This document shows positions 49,056 through 58,814 of a stretch of 64,000 nt of DNA, piece by piece. How positions within the stretch are numbered: position 1 is the stretch's first letter; the number at the start of each line of letters is the position of its first letter. The translations under genes were made by a program, and so were the position numbers. The stretch covers positions 496,001 to 560,000 of the forward strand of contig NZ_WHUG01000004.1 of the NCBI RefSeq assembly GCF_009380215.1, given 5' to 3'. The stretch comes from Rugamonas aquatica (GTDB lineage Bacteria > Pseudomonadota > Gammaproteobacteria > Burkholderiales > Burkholderiaceae_D). The notes below the pieces were generated by a model that saw only the letters and a program-made list of their open reading frames with translations, did no database searches and was not told the DNA's origin.

Positions 49056-50297
49056 ATGAAAACCATTAAACAATTCACCGTCGTAGCCCGGCCGCTGGCC
49101 GCCGCTATGGCGCTGGCGGGACTGGCCGCTTTTGGCCTCTCCGGTTGCGAAGACGCTACCGGCAAGACAGCTGAAGCACCGGCCGCCGGTGGTCCTCCGA
49201 TTTCGGCCGCAGTGGTCGTCGAGAAAACCATCACCGAGACGCAGGAGTTCTCGGGCCGTCTGGAAGCGATCGAGCAAGTGCAGATCCGTCCTCGCGTCGG
49301 CGGCTTCATCACCGCAATCAATTTCAAGCCTGGCAGCGAAGTGAAGAAGGGCGAAGTCCTGTTCGTCATCGATCCACGTCCGTTCCAGGCTGAAGCCAAC
49401 CGCGCCGAAGCGGCAGCCGGCTCGGCCCGCGCCAAGGCCGATCTGGCCAAGGTGGAACTGGTCCGCGCTGAAAAACTGCTGGCCGACAAAGCCATCGCTC
49501 AGCGCGAATACGACGCCCTGGCATCGAGCCTGAAGCAGCTGGACGCCGATGCCCGCGCCGCACAAGCGCAGTACGAAGCGGCCAAGCTGAACCTGAGCTA
49601 CACCCAGGTGACGTCGCCGATCAACGGCCGCGTATCGAAAGCGGAAATCACGCTGGGCAATCTGGTCGACGCTTCGGCGGTACTGACTTCGGTGGTCTCG
49701 CTGGAGCGCATCTACGCTTCCTTCGACGGCGATGAAGACACCTATCTGCGCGTTGGCGCCGCTGCCCACCAAGGCAAGCCGGCCACCGTGAAGATCGGCC
49801 TGGCCAACGAAACCGGCTTCCCGCACGAAGGCAAGCTGGAATTCGTCGACAACCAGCTCGATCCACGCAGCGGTTCGGTGCGCATGCGCGCCACCCTCAA
49901 CAACACCGACGGCGCGCTGGTGCCAGGCCTGTTCGCCCGCGTGCAGCTGGCCGGCTCCACCGGCGCCAAGTCGGCGTTGATGATTAACGACCGCGCCATC
50001 AGCACGGACCAGAACCGCAAGTTCGTGTTCGTGGTCGACAAGGACAACAAGGCCGAGTACCGCCCTGTGACCCTCGGCCCTGCCATCGATGGCCTGCGCG
50101 TGGTGCGCGACGGCTTGAAGCCGGGCGAGAAGATCGTCGTCAACGGCCTGCAGCGCGTGCGTCCTGGTGCGCCGATCACGCCGACCGTGGTCGCCATGGA
50201 TTCCGATCCGCTAGCCGCCAACGTGCCGAAAACCGAAGTTAAAAAAGATGAAAAAGTAGCGGCGGTCGCAACCAAGACCGGCACTTCCAAGGAATAA
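49056..50297 (+). CDS. RND efflux membrane fusion lipoprotein (MexE/CeoA type)
   Basis: The 413-residue product has a signal sequence ending LAAFGLSGCED, a lipobox that anchors it to the inner membrane. Adaptor domains follow: EQVQIRPRVGGFITAINFKP (lipoyl half), a helical hairpin (about 105-170), TSPINGRVSKAEITLGNLVD, and the beta-barrel MRATLNNTDGALVPGLFARV. The closing tail is Lys-rich. It links the pump to the outer membrane channel. The operon order is adaptor, pump (six bases on), channel. Confidence 0.92.
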   Translation: MKTIKQFTVVARPLAAAMALAGLAAFGLSGCEDATGKTAEAPAAGGPPISAAVVVEKTITETQEFSGRLEAIEQVQIRPRVGGFITAINFKPGSEVKKGEVLFVIDPRPFQAEANRAEAAAGSARAKADLAKVELVRAEKLLADKAIAQREYDALASSLKQLDADARAAQAQYEAAKLNLSYTQVTSPINGRVSKAEITLGNLVDASAVLTSVVSLERIYASFDGDEDTYLRVGAAAHQGKPATVKIGLANETGFPHEGKLEFVDNQLDPRSGSVRMRATLNNTDGALVPGLFARVQLAGSTGAKSALMINDRAISTDQNRKFVFVVDKDNKAEYRPVTLGPAIDGLRVVRDGLKPGEKIVVNGLQRVRPGAPITPTVVAMDSDPLAANVPKTEVKKDEKVAAVATKTGTSKE

Positions 50298-50302
50298 AAA
50301 CT

Positions 50303-53300
50303 ATGAACATCTCTCGATTTTTTGTCGACAAGCCGATTTTTGCGGCGGTACTGTCGATCATTATCTTCGTCGCCGGCTTGATATCGATCTTCAAGCTGCC
50401 GATCTCGGAGTACCCGGACGTGGTGCCGCCATCGGTGGTGGTGCGCGCGCAGTATCCTGGTGCGAATCCGAAGATCATCGCCGAAACCGTGGCCGCGCCG
50501 CTTGAGGAACAGATCAACGGCGTCGAGAACATGCTGTACATGTCCTCGCAAAACACCTCGGACGGCGCGCTGGCGCTGACCGTCACCTTCAAGATCGGCA
50601 CCAACGTCGAGCAGGCTGAGACCCAGGTGCAGAACCGCGTTCAACGCGCGCTTCCGCGTCTGCCGGAAGAAGTCCGCCAGATCGGCGTGACGACCGTGAA
50701 GTCGTCGCCCAACCTGACCATGGTGGTCCACCTGCAATCGCCGAACGGCCGTTACGACGACCTGTATCTGCGTAACTATGCAGTGTTGAACATCAAGGAC
50801 CAGCTGGCGCGCTTGCCTGGCATGGGCGAGGTGCAGCTGTTCGGTTCCGGCGACTACGCGATGCGTATCTGGCTGAACCCGCAGAAAGTGGCGCAGCGCG
50901 GCCTGACCGCCAGCGATGTCGTCGCCTCGATCCGCGAGCAGAACGTTCAAGTTGCTGCTGGTGTGATCGGCCAGGGCCCGACCAAGGGTGCTGACTTCCA
51001 GCTGACCGTGAACACGCAAGGCCGTCTGCAAAGCGAAGAAGAATTCGGCAACATCATCCTGAAGACCAATGCCGACGGCGCGGTAACGCTGCTGAAGGAC
51101 GTGGCCCGCATGGAGATGGGTTCGAACTCGTACGCGCTGCGCTCCCTGCTGAACAACAATTCGGCGGTGGCGATCCCTATTTTCGAAGCACCTAACGCCA
51201 ACGCCTTGCAGCTGTCGGCCGACGTGCGCTCGACGATGGCCCGCCTGTCGAAGGATTTCCCGGAAGGCGTCACGTACAGCGTTGTATATGACCCGACCCA
51301 ATTCGTGCGCGAATCGATCCGCGCCGTGATCCACACCCTGATCGAAGCGATCATTCTGGTGGCACTGGTGGTGATCGTGTTCCTGCAAACCTGGCGCGCA
51401 TCGGTGATCCCACTGCTGGCCGTTCCCGTGTCGGTGGTGGGTACTTTCGCCGTCATGCTGGGCTTTGGCTTCTCGATCAACACGCTGTCGCTGTTCGGCC
51501 TTGTGCTGGCCATCGGTATCGTGGTCGATGACGCGATCGTGGTGGTGGAAAACGTCGAACGGAATATCTCCAACGGACTGTCGCCGCATGACGCGACCAT
51601 CCAGGCGATGAAAGAGGTGAGTGGTCCGATTATCGCGATTGCGCTGGTGCTGTGCGCCGTGTTCGTGCCGATCGCCTTCGTATCGGGTCTGTCCGGCCAG
51701 TTCTACAAGCAGTTCGCGCTGACCATCGCCATCTCGACCGTGATCTCGGCATTCAGCTCGCTGACCCTGGCCCCGGCCCTGGCCGCCGTGCTGCTGCGTC
51801 CACACGATGCACCGAAAGATGCGCTGACCCGCGTGATGGACAAGATCTTCGGCCGCTTCTTCGGCTGGTTCAACCGCTTCTTCAACCGCGCTTCCAAAGG
51901 CTATGAAACCGGCGTGACCGGCGTGTTGAAACGCAAAGGCGGTTCGCTGGTGGTGTACGCCATCCTGGCCGTGGCTGCGGGCTTCATGTTCAAGATCGTG
52001 CCTCCGGGCTTCGTTCCTGCGCAGGACAAGCAGTATCTGATCGGTTTCGCACAACTGCCGGACGCCGCATCGCTGGACCGTACCGACGCCGTCATCCGCA
52101 AGATGTCGGACATCGCCAAGGAAATCCCTGGCGTGGCTGATTCGGTGGCTTTCCCTGGCCTGTCGATCAACGGCTTCACCAATGCGCCTAACGCCGGTAT
52201 TGTGTTCACCCCACTGAAACCGTTCGAAGAGCGCACCAAGAAGAGCGAATCGGCTGAAGCCATCGCTGCTGAAATCAACAAACGCATGGGCGCCATCGAA
52301 GGTGCGTTCGTGATGGTGCTGCCACCGCCGCCAGTCAATGGTCTGGGCACCACCGGTGGTTTCAAAGTGATGGTCGAAGACCGCGACAACCTGGGCTATG
52401 ACGCGCTGTACAAGGCTATCCAGGCAGTGCAGATGAAGGCATGGCAGAACCCTAAACTGGCCGGCGTATTCTCCAGCTACCAGATCAACGTGCCACAGCT
52501 GTTCGCCGACATCGACCGCGCCAAGGCCAAGCAACTGGGCGTGCCGCTGCAGACGATCTACCAGACCTTGCAGATCAATCTGGGTTCGCTGTATGTGAAC
52601 GACTTCAATCAGTTCGGCCGTACCTATCAGGTGCGCGTCCAGGCTGACCAGCAGTTCCGTTCGCACGCAGAAGACATCGCCCAGCTGAAAGTCCGCAACG
52701 ACAAGGGCGAGATGATTCCTCTGTCGTCGCTAATGCGCGTGAAAGACAGCTATGGCCCGGACCGCGTACAGCGCTACAACGCCTACGTCGCAGCCGAGAT
52801 CAATGGCGGCGCCGCTCCTGGCATCTCGTCGGGTGAGGCGCAGGCTGAAATGACCAAGATCCTCAATGAGGTTCTGCCTAAGGGTATCGGCTACGAATGG
52901 ACGGAACTGGTGTACCAGGACATCCTGTCCGGTAACACGATGATGTATGTGTTCCCACTGTGCGTGCTGCTGGTATTCCTGGTGCTGGCCGCCCAGTACG
53001 AAAGCTGGACCCTGCCGCTGGCGGTGATCCTGATCGTGCCGATGTCGATCTTCTGCGCGCTGGTTGGCGTGAAGCTGACCCACGGGGATAACAACGTCTT
53101 TACGCAGATTGCCTTGTTCGTGCTGGTTGGTTTGGCCTCGAAGAACGCGATTCTGATCGTGGAGTTTGCACGCGAACTGGAACACCACGGCCGTACCATC
53201 GTCGAAGCCGCGCTGGAAGCTTGCCGCCTGCGTCTGCGTCCGATTCTGATGACGTCGATCGCATTCATCATGGGCGTGCTGCCGCTGGTGTTCTCGCACG

Positions 53301-53491
53301 GTGCCGGTTCGGAAATGCGTCATGCAATGGGTGTGGCGGTGTTTGCCGGCATGCTGGGCGTGACCTTCTTCGGCCTGTTCCTGACGCCGGTGTTCTACGT
53401 CCTGCTGCGCAAGCTGGCGGTACGCCTGGAGAAGAAAAAACCTGCCGTGGCTGGCGACGCCGCTCCGGCAAAACTGGAAGGGACTCACTGA
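50303..53491 (+). CDS. RND multidrug efflux pump (HAE1, MexF/CeoB type)
   Basis: The 1062-residue product matches the usual length of MexF-type pumps. It begins NISRFFVDKPIFAAVLSIII and carries the porter domains (FKIGTNVEQAETQVQNRVQR). Helix 4 reads SLFGLVLAIGIVVDDAIVVV, with the adjacent proton-relay aspartates, followed by ENVERN. The second half repeats the fold (FTQIALFVLVGLASKNAILI then VEFAREL). It exports hydrophobic and amphiphilic drugs from the periplasm and inner leaflet using proton influx. The preference for phenicols, quinolones and trimethoprim known for MexF/CeoB/BpeF is inferred from similarity only. Confidence 0.94.
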   Translation: MNISRFFVDKPIFAAVLSIIIFVAGLISIFKLPISEYPDVVPPSVVVRAQYPGANPKIIAETVAAPLEEQINGVENMLYMSSQNTSDGALALTVTFKIGTNVEQAETQVQNRVQRALPRLPEEVRQIGVTTVKSSPNLTMVVHLQSPNGRYDDLYLRNYAVLNIKDQLARLPGMGEVQLFGSGDYAMRIWLNPQKVAQRGLTASDVVASIREQNVQVAAGVIGQGPTKGADFQLTVNTQGRLQSEEEFGNIILKTNADGAVTLLKDVARMEMGSNSYALRSLLNNNSAVAIPIFEAPNANALQLSADVRSTMARLSKDFPEGVTYSVVYDPTQFVRESIRAVIHTLIEAIILVALVVIVFLQTWRASVIPLLAVPVSVVGTFAVMLGFGFSINTLSLFGLVLAIGIVVDDAIVVVENVERNISNGLSPHDATIQAMKEVSGPIIAIALVLCAVFVPIAFVSGLSGQFYKQFALTIAISTVISAFSSLTLAPALAAVLLRPHDAPKDALTRVMDKIFGRFFGWFNRFFNRASKGYETGVTGVLKRKGGSLVVYAILAVAAGFMFKIVPPGFVPAQDKQYLIGFAQLPDAASLDRTDAVIRKMSDIAKEIPGVADSVAFPGLSINGFTNAPNAGIVFTPLKPFEERTKKSESAEAIAAEINKRMGAIEGAFVMVLPPPPVNGLGTTGGFKVMVEDRDNLGYDALYKAIQAVQMKAWQNPKLAGVFSSYQINVPQLFADIDRAKAKQLGVPLQTIYQTLQINLGSLYVNDFNQFGRTYQVRVQADQQFRSHAEDIAQLKVRNDKGEMIPLSSLMRVKDSYGPDRVQRYNAYVAAEINGGAAPGISSGEAQAEMTKILNEVLPKGIGYEWTELVYQDILSGNTMMYVFPLCVLLVFLVLAAQYESWTLPLAVILIVPMSIFCALVGVKLTHGDNNVFTQIALFVLVGLASKNAILIVEFARELEHHGRTIVEAALEACRLRLRPILMTSIAFIMGVLPLVFSHGAGSEMRHAMGVAVFAGMLGVTFFGLFLTPVFYVLLRKLAVRLEKKKPAVAGDAAPAKLEGTH

Positions 53492-53492
53492 T

Positions 53493-54986
53493 ATGAACAA
53501 GCTGCATATGATCGCTAAAGGTGTGGCGCCTGTATTGGCAGCCTTGCTGATGACCGCATGCGCCGCGCCGGAATTCAAGCAGCCTGCGATGGACGTGCCG
53601 GTCGCGTTCAAGGAATCGCAGCTGCCGGCCGCTGTCAAAGTGGCCGCCGACGGCAGCACCTGGAAACAGGCGCAAGCCGCCGAAGCGCAGCCGCGCGGCG
53701 AGTGGTGGCTGGCTTTCAACGACACGGCTCTCAATGAGCTGATCGCTGAAGCCACCCGCGCCAACGCCAACCTGGCCGTGGCTGCGGCCCGCGTCAAGCA
53801 GGCACGCGCCATCGCCGGCGTCGCCGAGGCGGATCGCATTCCGCAGGTCGGCGTCAACGTTGGCGCGCAGCGTCAGCGCCAGTCCGACGTGGCGCTTGGC
53901 CTGCCGGCCGGTACGCCGGTCGCTCCGGGCAATGTGTTTTCCGCTAACCTGACGGCCAGCTACGAGGTCGACCTGTTCGGCCGCGTATCGTCGAACGTCA
54001 GCGCCGCCCGCAACGACGCCGCTTCCGTGGAAGCGACTTACCGTTCGGTGCTGCTGTCGGTGCAGGCCGATGTGGCGCAGACTTACTTCCGTCTGCGTGC
54101 CACGGACGCTGAACTGGAAACGCTGAACCGCACGGTGCAGACCCGCGAAGAAAACGTCAAGGTCAACCAGCGTCGCTTCGACCTGGGCGACATCGGCGAG
54201 TTCGATCTGTCGCGTGCCAAGACCGAGCTGGCGACTTCGCGTGCCGAAGCCATCGGCCTGCAACGCCAGCGCGCGACGACCGAGCATGCACTGGCGGTCC
54301 TGCTGGGCAAACCGGCGGCCAGCTACACGGCCGGCGCCAGCCCGCTGCTCGACACGTCGCTGCTGCCGGTGATTCCGGCGGGTCTGCCGTCGTCGCTGCT
54401 GGAGCGTCGTCCGGACATCGCCGCGGCACAGCGCGCGATGGAAGCGTCCAACGCCCGCATCGGCGTCGCCAAGGCGGCGATGTTCCCGGCGCTGGCCTTG
54501 AACGCCAATGCCGGCGGCGCCTCGGGCAATACCGTCGCCGACGTGTTCAAGTGGAGCAGCCGTTCGTGGGTGCTGGGCGCGTTGATGTCGATGCCATTGA
54601 TCGACGGTGGCCGCAACAAGGCCAACATCAATCGCAGCGAAGCAGCGCTTGAGGAATCGGTTGGTACGTATCGCCAGAGCGTGCTGGTGGCTTTCGCGGA
54701 AGTGGAAGACAACCTGGCGGGCCTGCGCATCCTGGCTGGCCAGACTGCGCAGATTGAAGATGCCGTGGTTTCGGCGCGTCGTTCCGCCGATCTGGCGCAG
54801 AAGCTGTACACCGCCGGTCGTTCGAGCTACCTCGATCTGCTGGACGCGCAGCGTAACCTGGCGTCGGTGGAGCGTAGTGCGGTGCAGTTGCGCGGTAATC
54901 GCGCTGTCACCACCGTGGCGCTGATCCGCGCGCTGGGCGGCGGCTGGGATGGCGCCAACGCTTCGCAGAAGGTCGCGCAGCGATAA
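53493..54986 (+). CDS. Outer membrane efflux lipoprotein (OprN/OpcM type)
   Basis: The 497-residue product has a lipobox (VLAALLMTACAAP) and two TolC-like repeats, including LPSSLLERRPDIAAAQRAME with the conserved RPD. The second half contains DGGRNKANINRSEAAL and SYLDLLDAQRNLASVERSAV. It forms the trimeric channel for the pump encoded one base upstream. A strong bidirectional terminator follows at 55003. Confidence 0.92.
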   Translation: MNKLHMIAKGVAPVLAALLMTACAAPEFKQPAMDVPVAFKESQLPAAVKVAADGSTWKQAQAAEAQPRGEWWLAFNDTALNELIAEATRANANLAVAAARVKQARAIAGVAEADRIPQVGVNVGAQRQRQSDVALGLPAGTPVAPGNVFSANLTASYEVDLFGRVSSNVSAARNDAASVEATYRSVLLSVQADVAQTYFRLRATDAELETLNRTVQTREENVKVNQRRFDLGDIGEFDLSRAKTELATSRAEAIGLQRQRATTEHALAVLLGKPAASYTAGASPLLDTSLLPVIPAGLPSSLLERRPDIAAAQRAMEASNARIGVAKAAMFPALALNANAGGASGNTVADVFKWSSRSWVLGALMSMPLIDGGRNKANINRSEAALEESVGTYRQSVLVAFAEVEDNLAGLRILAGQTAQIEDAVVSARRSADLAQKLYTAGRSSYLDLLDAQRNLASVERSAVQLRGNRAVTTVALIRALGGGWDGANASQKVAQR

Positions 54987-55002
54987 GCTGGACGATTAAT
55001 GC

Positions 55003-55041
55003 AAAAAGCCTGTGCACGCGTGAGCGGCACAGGCTTTTTTT
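55003..55041. terminator. Bidirectional terminator after the RND operon
   Basis: AAAAAGCCTGTGC and GCACAGGCTTTTTTT flank a 10-base loop. A-runs and T-runs on both sides serve the RND operon and the convergent gene at 55079. Confidence 0.85.
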
Positions 55042-55078
55042 ATGTACGGTGGGCTGGGGGCCACCGCGTACTGCGGAA

Positions 55079-55429
55079 TTACTTGGTGACGACTGGAGCA
55101 GGGGTAGCTGCTGCTTCAGCTTTCTCGGCCTTGGCGTGTGCCTTGGCTTTGGTTTTGTGAGCCTTGGCGTGGGCGTCGGCCTTTTCGGCTTTTTCGTCGG
55201 CTTTGGCGACGGCGACATCTTTCTTGGCTTCGGCTTCTACCTTGGCGGTTTTGGCTTCGGCTTTGACGGCGGCCTTGGTTTCTTTAGCGTCTGCCTTGGC
55301 GACGACTTTGGTTTCCTTGGCTTCTGCTTTGACGGCTGCTGCTGGAGCGGCTGGCGCGGTGGCTGGGGTCTGTGCAAAAGCTGCGGTAGCGAACAGGCCG
55401 GCGATCAGGGTAGCGATAAGTTTGTTCAT
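55079..55429 (-). CDS. Secreted Lys/Ala/Glu-rich repetitive protein
   Basis: The 116-residue product has a signal peptide (NKLIATLIAGLFATAAFAQ). It is then nearly all A, K, E, T, D and V in irregular AKxEAKxTK units, with a His-containing stretch (KADAHAKAHKTKAKAHAKAE). It would be helical, charged and probably unstructured when unbound, like histone-H1-type or PHA-granule-like low-complexity proteins. Location after the signal would be the periplasm. Function unknown. Confidence 0.65.
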   Translation of the reverse strand: MNKLIATLIAGLFATAAFAQTPATAPAAPAAAVKAEAKETKVVAKADAKETKAAVKAEAKTAKVEAEAKKDVAVAKADEKAEKADAHAKAHKTKAKAHAKAEKAEAAATPAPVVTK

Positions 55430-55605
55430 GATGAAATCCTCATTCAGGTTGATTTAGAGCCGGGACAATTCCCGTGTCACTGAGCGAAAAACGCGGCCCG
55501 GATCGCTGTCGTTGACGGCCTTTACAATCGCTTACAAGCTCGCCAGATTGCTTACATGTTCGCCAGCGCACGGAATCGCCCGCCGCCCGGGCATACGCTG
55601 GCGGC

Positions 55606-58035
55606 ATGGGAGACTCGCTTACAACCTACAAGTCCAAGCGCAACTTCGCGATCACGCCCGAGCCGGCAGGCGGAGGCGAGGAGGGCGGGGAGGCGCTGGC
55701 CTTCGTCATCCAAAAACACTGGGCCAGCCGCTTGCACTACGATTTCCGCCTGGAGCTCGACGGCGTGATGCTGAGTTGGGCCGTGCCCAAAGGCCCCAGC
55801 TACGACACGCACGACAAGCGCATGGCCGTGCATGTGGAGGATCATCCGATTTCGTACAACGACTTCGAAGGCACGATTCCGCCCAAACAGTACGGCGCGG
55901 GCAAAGTCATCATCTGGGACCGGGGCGTATGGCGGCCGCAGGGCGATCCGCGCAAGGCCTTGGCCGCCGGGAGCCTGAAGTTCGAACTGGCGGGGCACAA
56001 GATGCACGGACGCTGGGCGCTGGTCCGCATGAAGGGCAAGGGCGAGAAGCAGGAACCGTGGCTGTTGATTAAGGAGAAGGACGACTACGCCCGTCCCGCA
56101 GCCGAATTCAGCGTGGTCGATGAAATGCCCGATTCCGTCAAGGTGCTGCAGCCGCCGGCCGACTTGCCGGAAACGCTGTCACCGCAGCTGGCAACGCTGG
56201 TCGATGCGCTGCCGTCCTCGCCCGAAGACTGGCTATTCGAAATCAAGTTCGACGGCTACCGCCTGCTGGCGCGCATCGATGGCAAGGACATCCGCCTGGT
56301 CACTCGCAACGGCAACGACTGGACCCATCGCCTGCCCAACCTGCGCGGCGCCCTCGCCAAAATGAAGCTGCCCTCCGGCTGGTACGACGGCGAAATCGTG
56401 GTCCACGACGATAACGGCCGCCCGGACTTCGGTCTGCTGCAAAACGCCTTCGACGAAGACAATCCGGCGGACATCGTCTACTTCCTGTTCGACATCCCAT
56501 TCCACAACGGCCGCGATTTGCGCGAGACGCCGCTGGAACAACGCCGAGCCATCCTGCAAGCGCTGCTCGACAAAAAGTCCACCGACACGGTGCGCTTCAG
56601 CGCCGCGCTGAACGCGCCACCCGAAGAGATGATCGCTGCCGCATGCAGCATGGGACTCGAAGGCATCATCGGCAAGCGCCGTGACGCCCGCTACACAACG
56701 CGCCGCAGCGACAGCTGGATCAAGCTCAAATGCGGCCAGCGGCAGGAGTTCGTCATCGGCGGCTACACCGATCCGCAAGGCTCGCGCAGCGGTTTCGGCT
56801 CGCTGCTGCTCGGCACCTACGACAAGGACGGCAAGCTGCAATACGCGGGCAACGTCGGCAGCGGCTTCGACGCCGCCACGCTGCGCGACGTGAAATCGAA
56901 GATGGACAAGCTGGCCGCCGCGCATAGTCCCTTTGCCCCCAACCGCGAGATCGACCACAAAGCCCACTGGCTCAAGCCGGTGTTGGTGGCGGAAGTGAGC
57001 TTCGGCGAGTGGACGCGCGCGGGCTCGATCCGTCACGCCGTCTTCAAAGGACTACGCAAGGACAAGAAGGCCGACGCCATCGTGCGCGAGACGCCGGCCC
57101 ATCTTAAGGAGCAAGCAGACATGCAAACCGCAAGCACAGTGCAGGGCAAGCTGCCCGCCACACTCAAGATCACCAATCCCGACCGCGTCATCGACAAGCA
57201 AAGCGGCGCCACCAAGATCGCGCTGGTGCGCTACTACGCGCTGGTCGCCGCGCTGATGCTGCCGCACCTGAAGGGACGCCCGGTATCGCTGGTGCGCGCG
57301 CCGGACGGCGTCGGTGGCGAATTGTTCTTCCAAAAGCATGCCGAGACCGGCAAGCTGCCTGGCGTTAAACACCTGGACCCCGCGCTCGATCCCGACCATG
57401 CGCCGATGCTGGAAATCTCGACCGAACAAGGCTTGCTGTCGGCCGCGCAGTGGAACGTGGTCGAACTGCACACGCAGAACGCCAACGCCTCCAGCTACGA
57501 CAAGCCCAATCGCATGGTGTTCGACCTGGACCCGGGCAAGGGCGTCGGCTGGCGGCAGGTGCAGGAGGCGGCGCAGTTGATGCGCGCCTTCCTCGATCAT
57601 CTGGGCCTGCCGGCCTTCCTGAAAACCAGCGGCGGCAAAGGCCTGCATGTGGTGGTGCCGGTGAGGCCGGGCTACGGCTGGGACGATGTCAAGGCCTTCT
57701 CGCAGGCCATCGTTGCGCACATGGCCGAGCAGATTCCCGAGCGTTTCGTGTTGAAGAGCGGCCCGCGCAACCGTGTCGGCAAGATCTTCATCGACTATCT
57801 GCGCAACGGGCGGGGCGCCACCACGGTGGCCGCGTGGTCGGCCCGCAGCCGGCCCGGCCTGGGCATCTCGGTGCCGCTGGACTGGGATGAGCTGGAGGGC
57901 CTGCGCGGCGCCGACCAGTGGAACATCGGCAACGTGCATGCGCGGCTCGATGTCGGCAATGCGCCCTGGGATGATTACGCCAAGTCCGCCAAGGGGCTGG
58001 CGGCAGCGATGAAGATGCTCGGGGCGTCCGAGTGA
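55606..58035 (+). CDS. ligD: ATP-dependent DNA ligase D (LigD; PE-ligase-polymerase)
   Basis: The 809-residue product has three NHEJ domains. The first, at about 1-170, is phosphoesterase (FVIQKHWASRLHYDFRLELD then GVMLSWAVPKGPSY). The second, at about 200-510, is the ligase, with nucleotidyl-transfer lysine in FEIKFDGYRLLARIDG, EIVVHDDNGRPDF and GLEGIIGKRRDARYTTRRS. The third, at about 520-800, is the primase-polymerase (NRMVFDLDPGKGVGWRQVQE, FLKTSGGKGLHVVVP, and ending FIDYLRNGRGATTVAAWSAR). LigD processes and seals double-strand breaks with Ku. The partner ku gene lies 0.8 kb away on the other strand. Confidence 0.95.
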   Translation: MGDSLTTYKSKRNFAITPEPAGGGEEGGEALAFVIQKHWASRLHYDFRLELDGVMLSWAVPKGPSYDTHDKRMAVHVEDHPISYNDFEGTIPPKQYGAGKVIIWDRGVWRPQGDPRKALAAGSLKFELAGHKMHGRWALVRMKGKGEKQEPWLLIKEKDDYARPAAEFSVVDEMPDSVKVLQPPADLPETLSPQLATLVDALPSSPEDWLFEIKFDGYRLLARIDGKDIRLVTRNGNDWTHRLPNLRGALAKMKLPSGWYDGEIVVHDDNGRPDFGLLQNAFDEDNPADIVYFLFDIPFHNGRDLRETPLEQRRAILQALLDKKSTDTVRFSAALNAPPEEMIAAACSMGLEGIIGKRRDARYTTRRSDSWIKLKCGQRQEFVIGGYTDPQGSRSGFGSLLLGTYDKDGKLQYAGNVGSGFDAATLRDVKSKMDKLAAAHSPFAPNREIDHKAHWLKPVLVAEVSFGEWTRAGSIRHAVFKGLRKDKKADAIVRETPAHLKEQADMQTASTVQGKLPATLKITNPDRVIDKQSGATKIALVRYYALVAALMLPHLKGRPVSLVRAPDGVGGELFFQKHAETGKLPGVKHLDPALDPDHAPMLEISTEQGLLSAAQWNVVELHTQNANASSYDKPNRMVFDLDPGKGVGWRQVQEAAQLMRAFLDHLGLPAFLKTSGGKGLHVVVPVRPGYGWDDVKAFSQAIVAHMAEQIPERFVLKSGPRNRVGKIFIDYLRNGRGATTVAAWSARSRPGLGISVPLDWDELEGLRGADQWNIGNVHARLDVGNAPWDDYAKSAKGLAAAMKMLGASE

Positions 58036-58063
58036 GTTTCCGTAATGAAATTATAATTTAATA

Positions 58064-58092
58064 TTGACAATAGGTGTTGTGAATGTTTTAAT
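58064..58092 (+). promoter_or_regulatory. Sigma70 promoter of the PEP-CTERM gene
   Basis: A perfect TTGACA (58064-58069) and TTTAAT (58087-58092) are 17 bases apart in the short AT-rich gap after ligD, 32 bases before the start codon. Confidence 0.7.
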
Positions 58093-58124
58093 GCTGGCTC
58101 GATACATATCCAGGAAACGCCCAG

Positions 58125-58814
58125 ATGAAAAAGCTGCCCATTTTGTTAGCCGGTCTGACCATGCTCGGCTCTGCCCACGCTACCGTCTATCAATTTGATT
58201 TCACAGCCAAAATCCAGGAAATGGTCGAATTCTCGCCGCTGACCTTCACCGGCGGCGCGGTTGCTTCCAGCAGCCTGTCGGGCAGCACGGTTTCGATCGG
58301 CGACATCATCACCGGCCATTTCAGCTACGACACCGAGACCGCCTTGTTCAGCAACGTCGGCGGCAGCGCCATGTACGCGGCGCCTGCGGCCCAGAACAGC
58401 CTGGGCGCCAGCATAGGCGGCAGCAGCATCGGCCTGGCCGACGCCACCTACAGCAGCACCAATGTGCAGGTCGCCAATAACGCGACCATGCTGGGCGGGG
58501 CAGATGGTTTTGGCATCGCCAATGTGTCGGCCAACGCCTTTGCGTCGCAGATGATGGCGGTGAGTTTCTTCGACAAGTCCGGCCAGGTCTTCAACGCCTC
58601 GGCCATGCCTGGCGAGCTGGATTTCTCCGGCTTCAGCCAGTCGAGCTTTTACTACACGTATTCGTCCACCGCTACCCACGCCATGATGGGCGCCAACGGT
58701 GCCCTGACTTCGATCACCGTCACCGAAGTGCCGCTTCCGGTCCCGGAGCCTGAAACCTATGCGATGCTGCTGGCCGGCCTGATGCTGCTGGGCTGGAAAG
58801 CACGCCGCCGCTAA
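58125..58814 (+). CDS. PEP-CTERM sorting domain protein (between ligD and ku)
   Basis: The 229-residue product has a signal peptide (KKLPILLAGLTMLGSAHA) and a Ser/Gly/Ala-rich beta-type body with several NxS/T-like positions. The end reads VPEPETYAMLLAGLMLLGWK then ARRR, which is the PEP motif, membrane helix and basic tail. It is an exosortase substrate. A near-perfect promoter of its own lies upstream. Its last four bases overlap the stop of the convergent ku gene. Confidence 0.87.
   Translation: MKKLPILLAGLTMLGSAHATVYQFDFTAKIQEMVEFSPLTFTGGAVASSSLSGSTVSIGDIITGHFSYDTETALFSNVGGSAMYAAPAAQNSLGASIGGSSIGLADATYSSTNVQVANNATMLGGADGFGIANVSANAFASQMMAVSFFDKSGQVFNASAMPGELDFSGFSQSSFYYTYSSTATHAMMGANGALTSITVTEVPLPVPEPETYAMLLAGLMLLGWKARRR

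Noticed and set aside
49742-52666. 974-codon minus-strand frame opposite the RND pump
   Set aside because: It is His/Gln/Arg-rich in the way antisense frames of high-GC genes are, overlaps the well-supported adaptor and pump genes, and has no domain.
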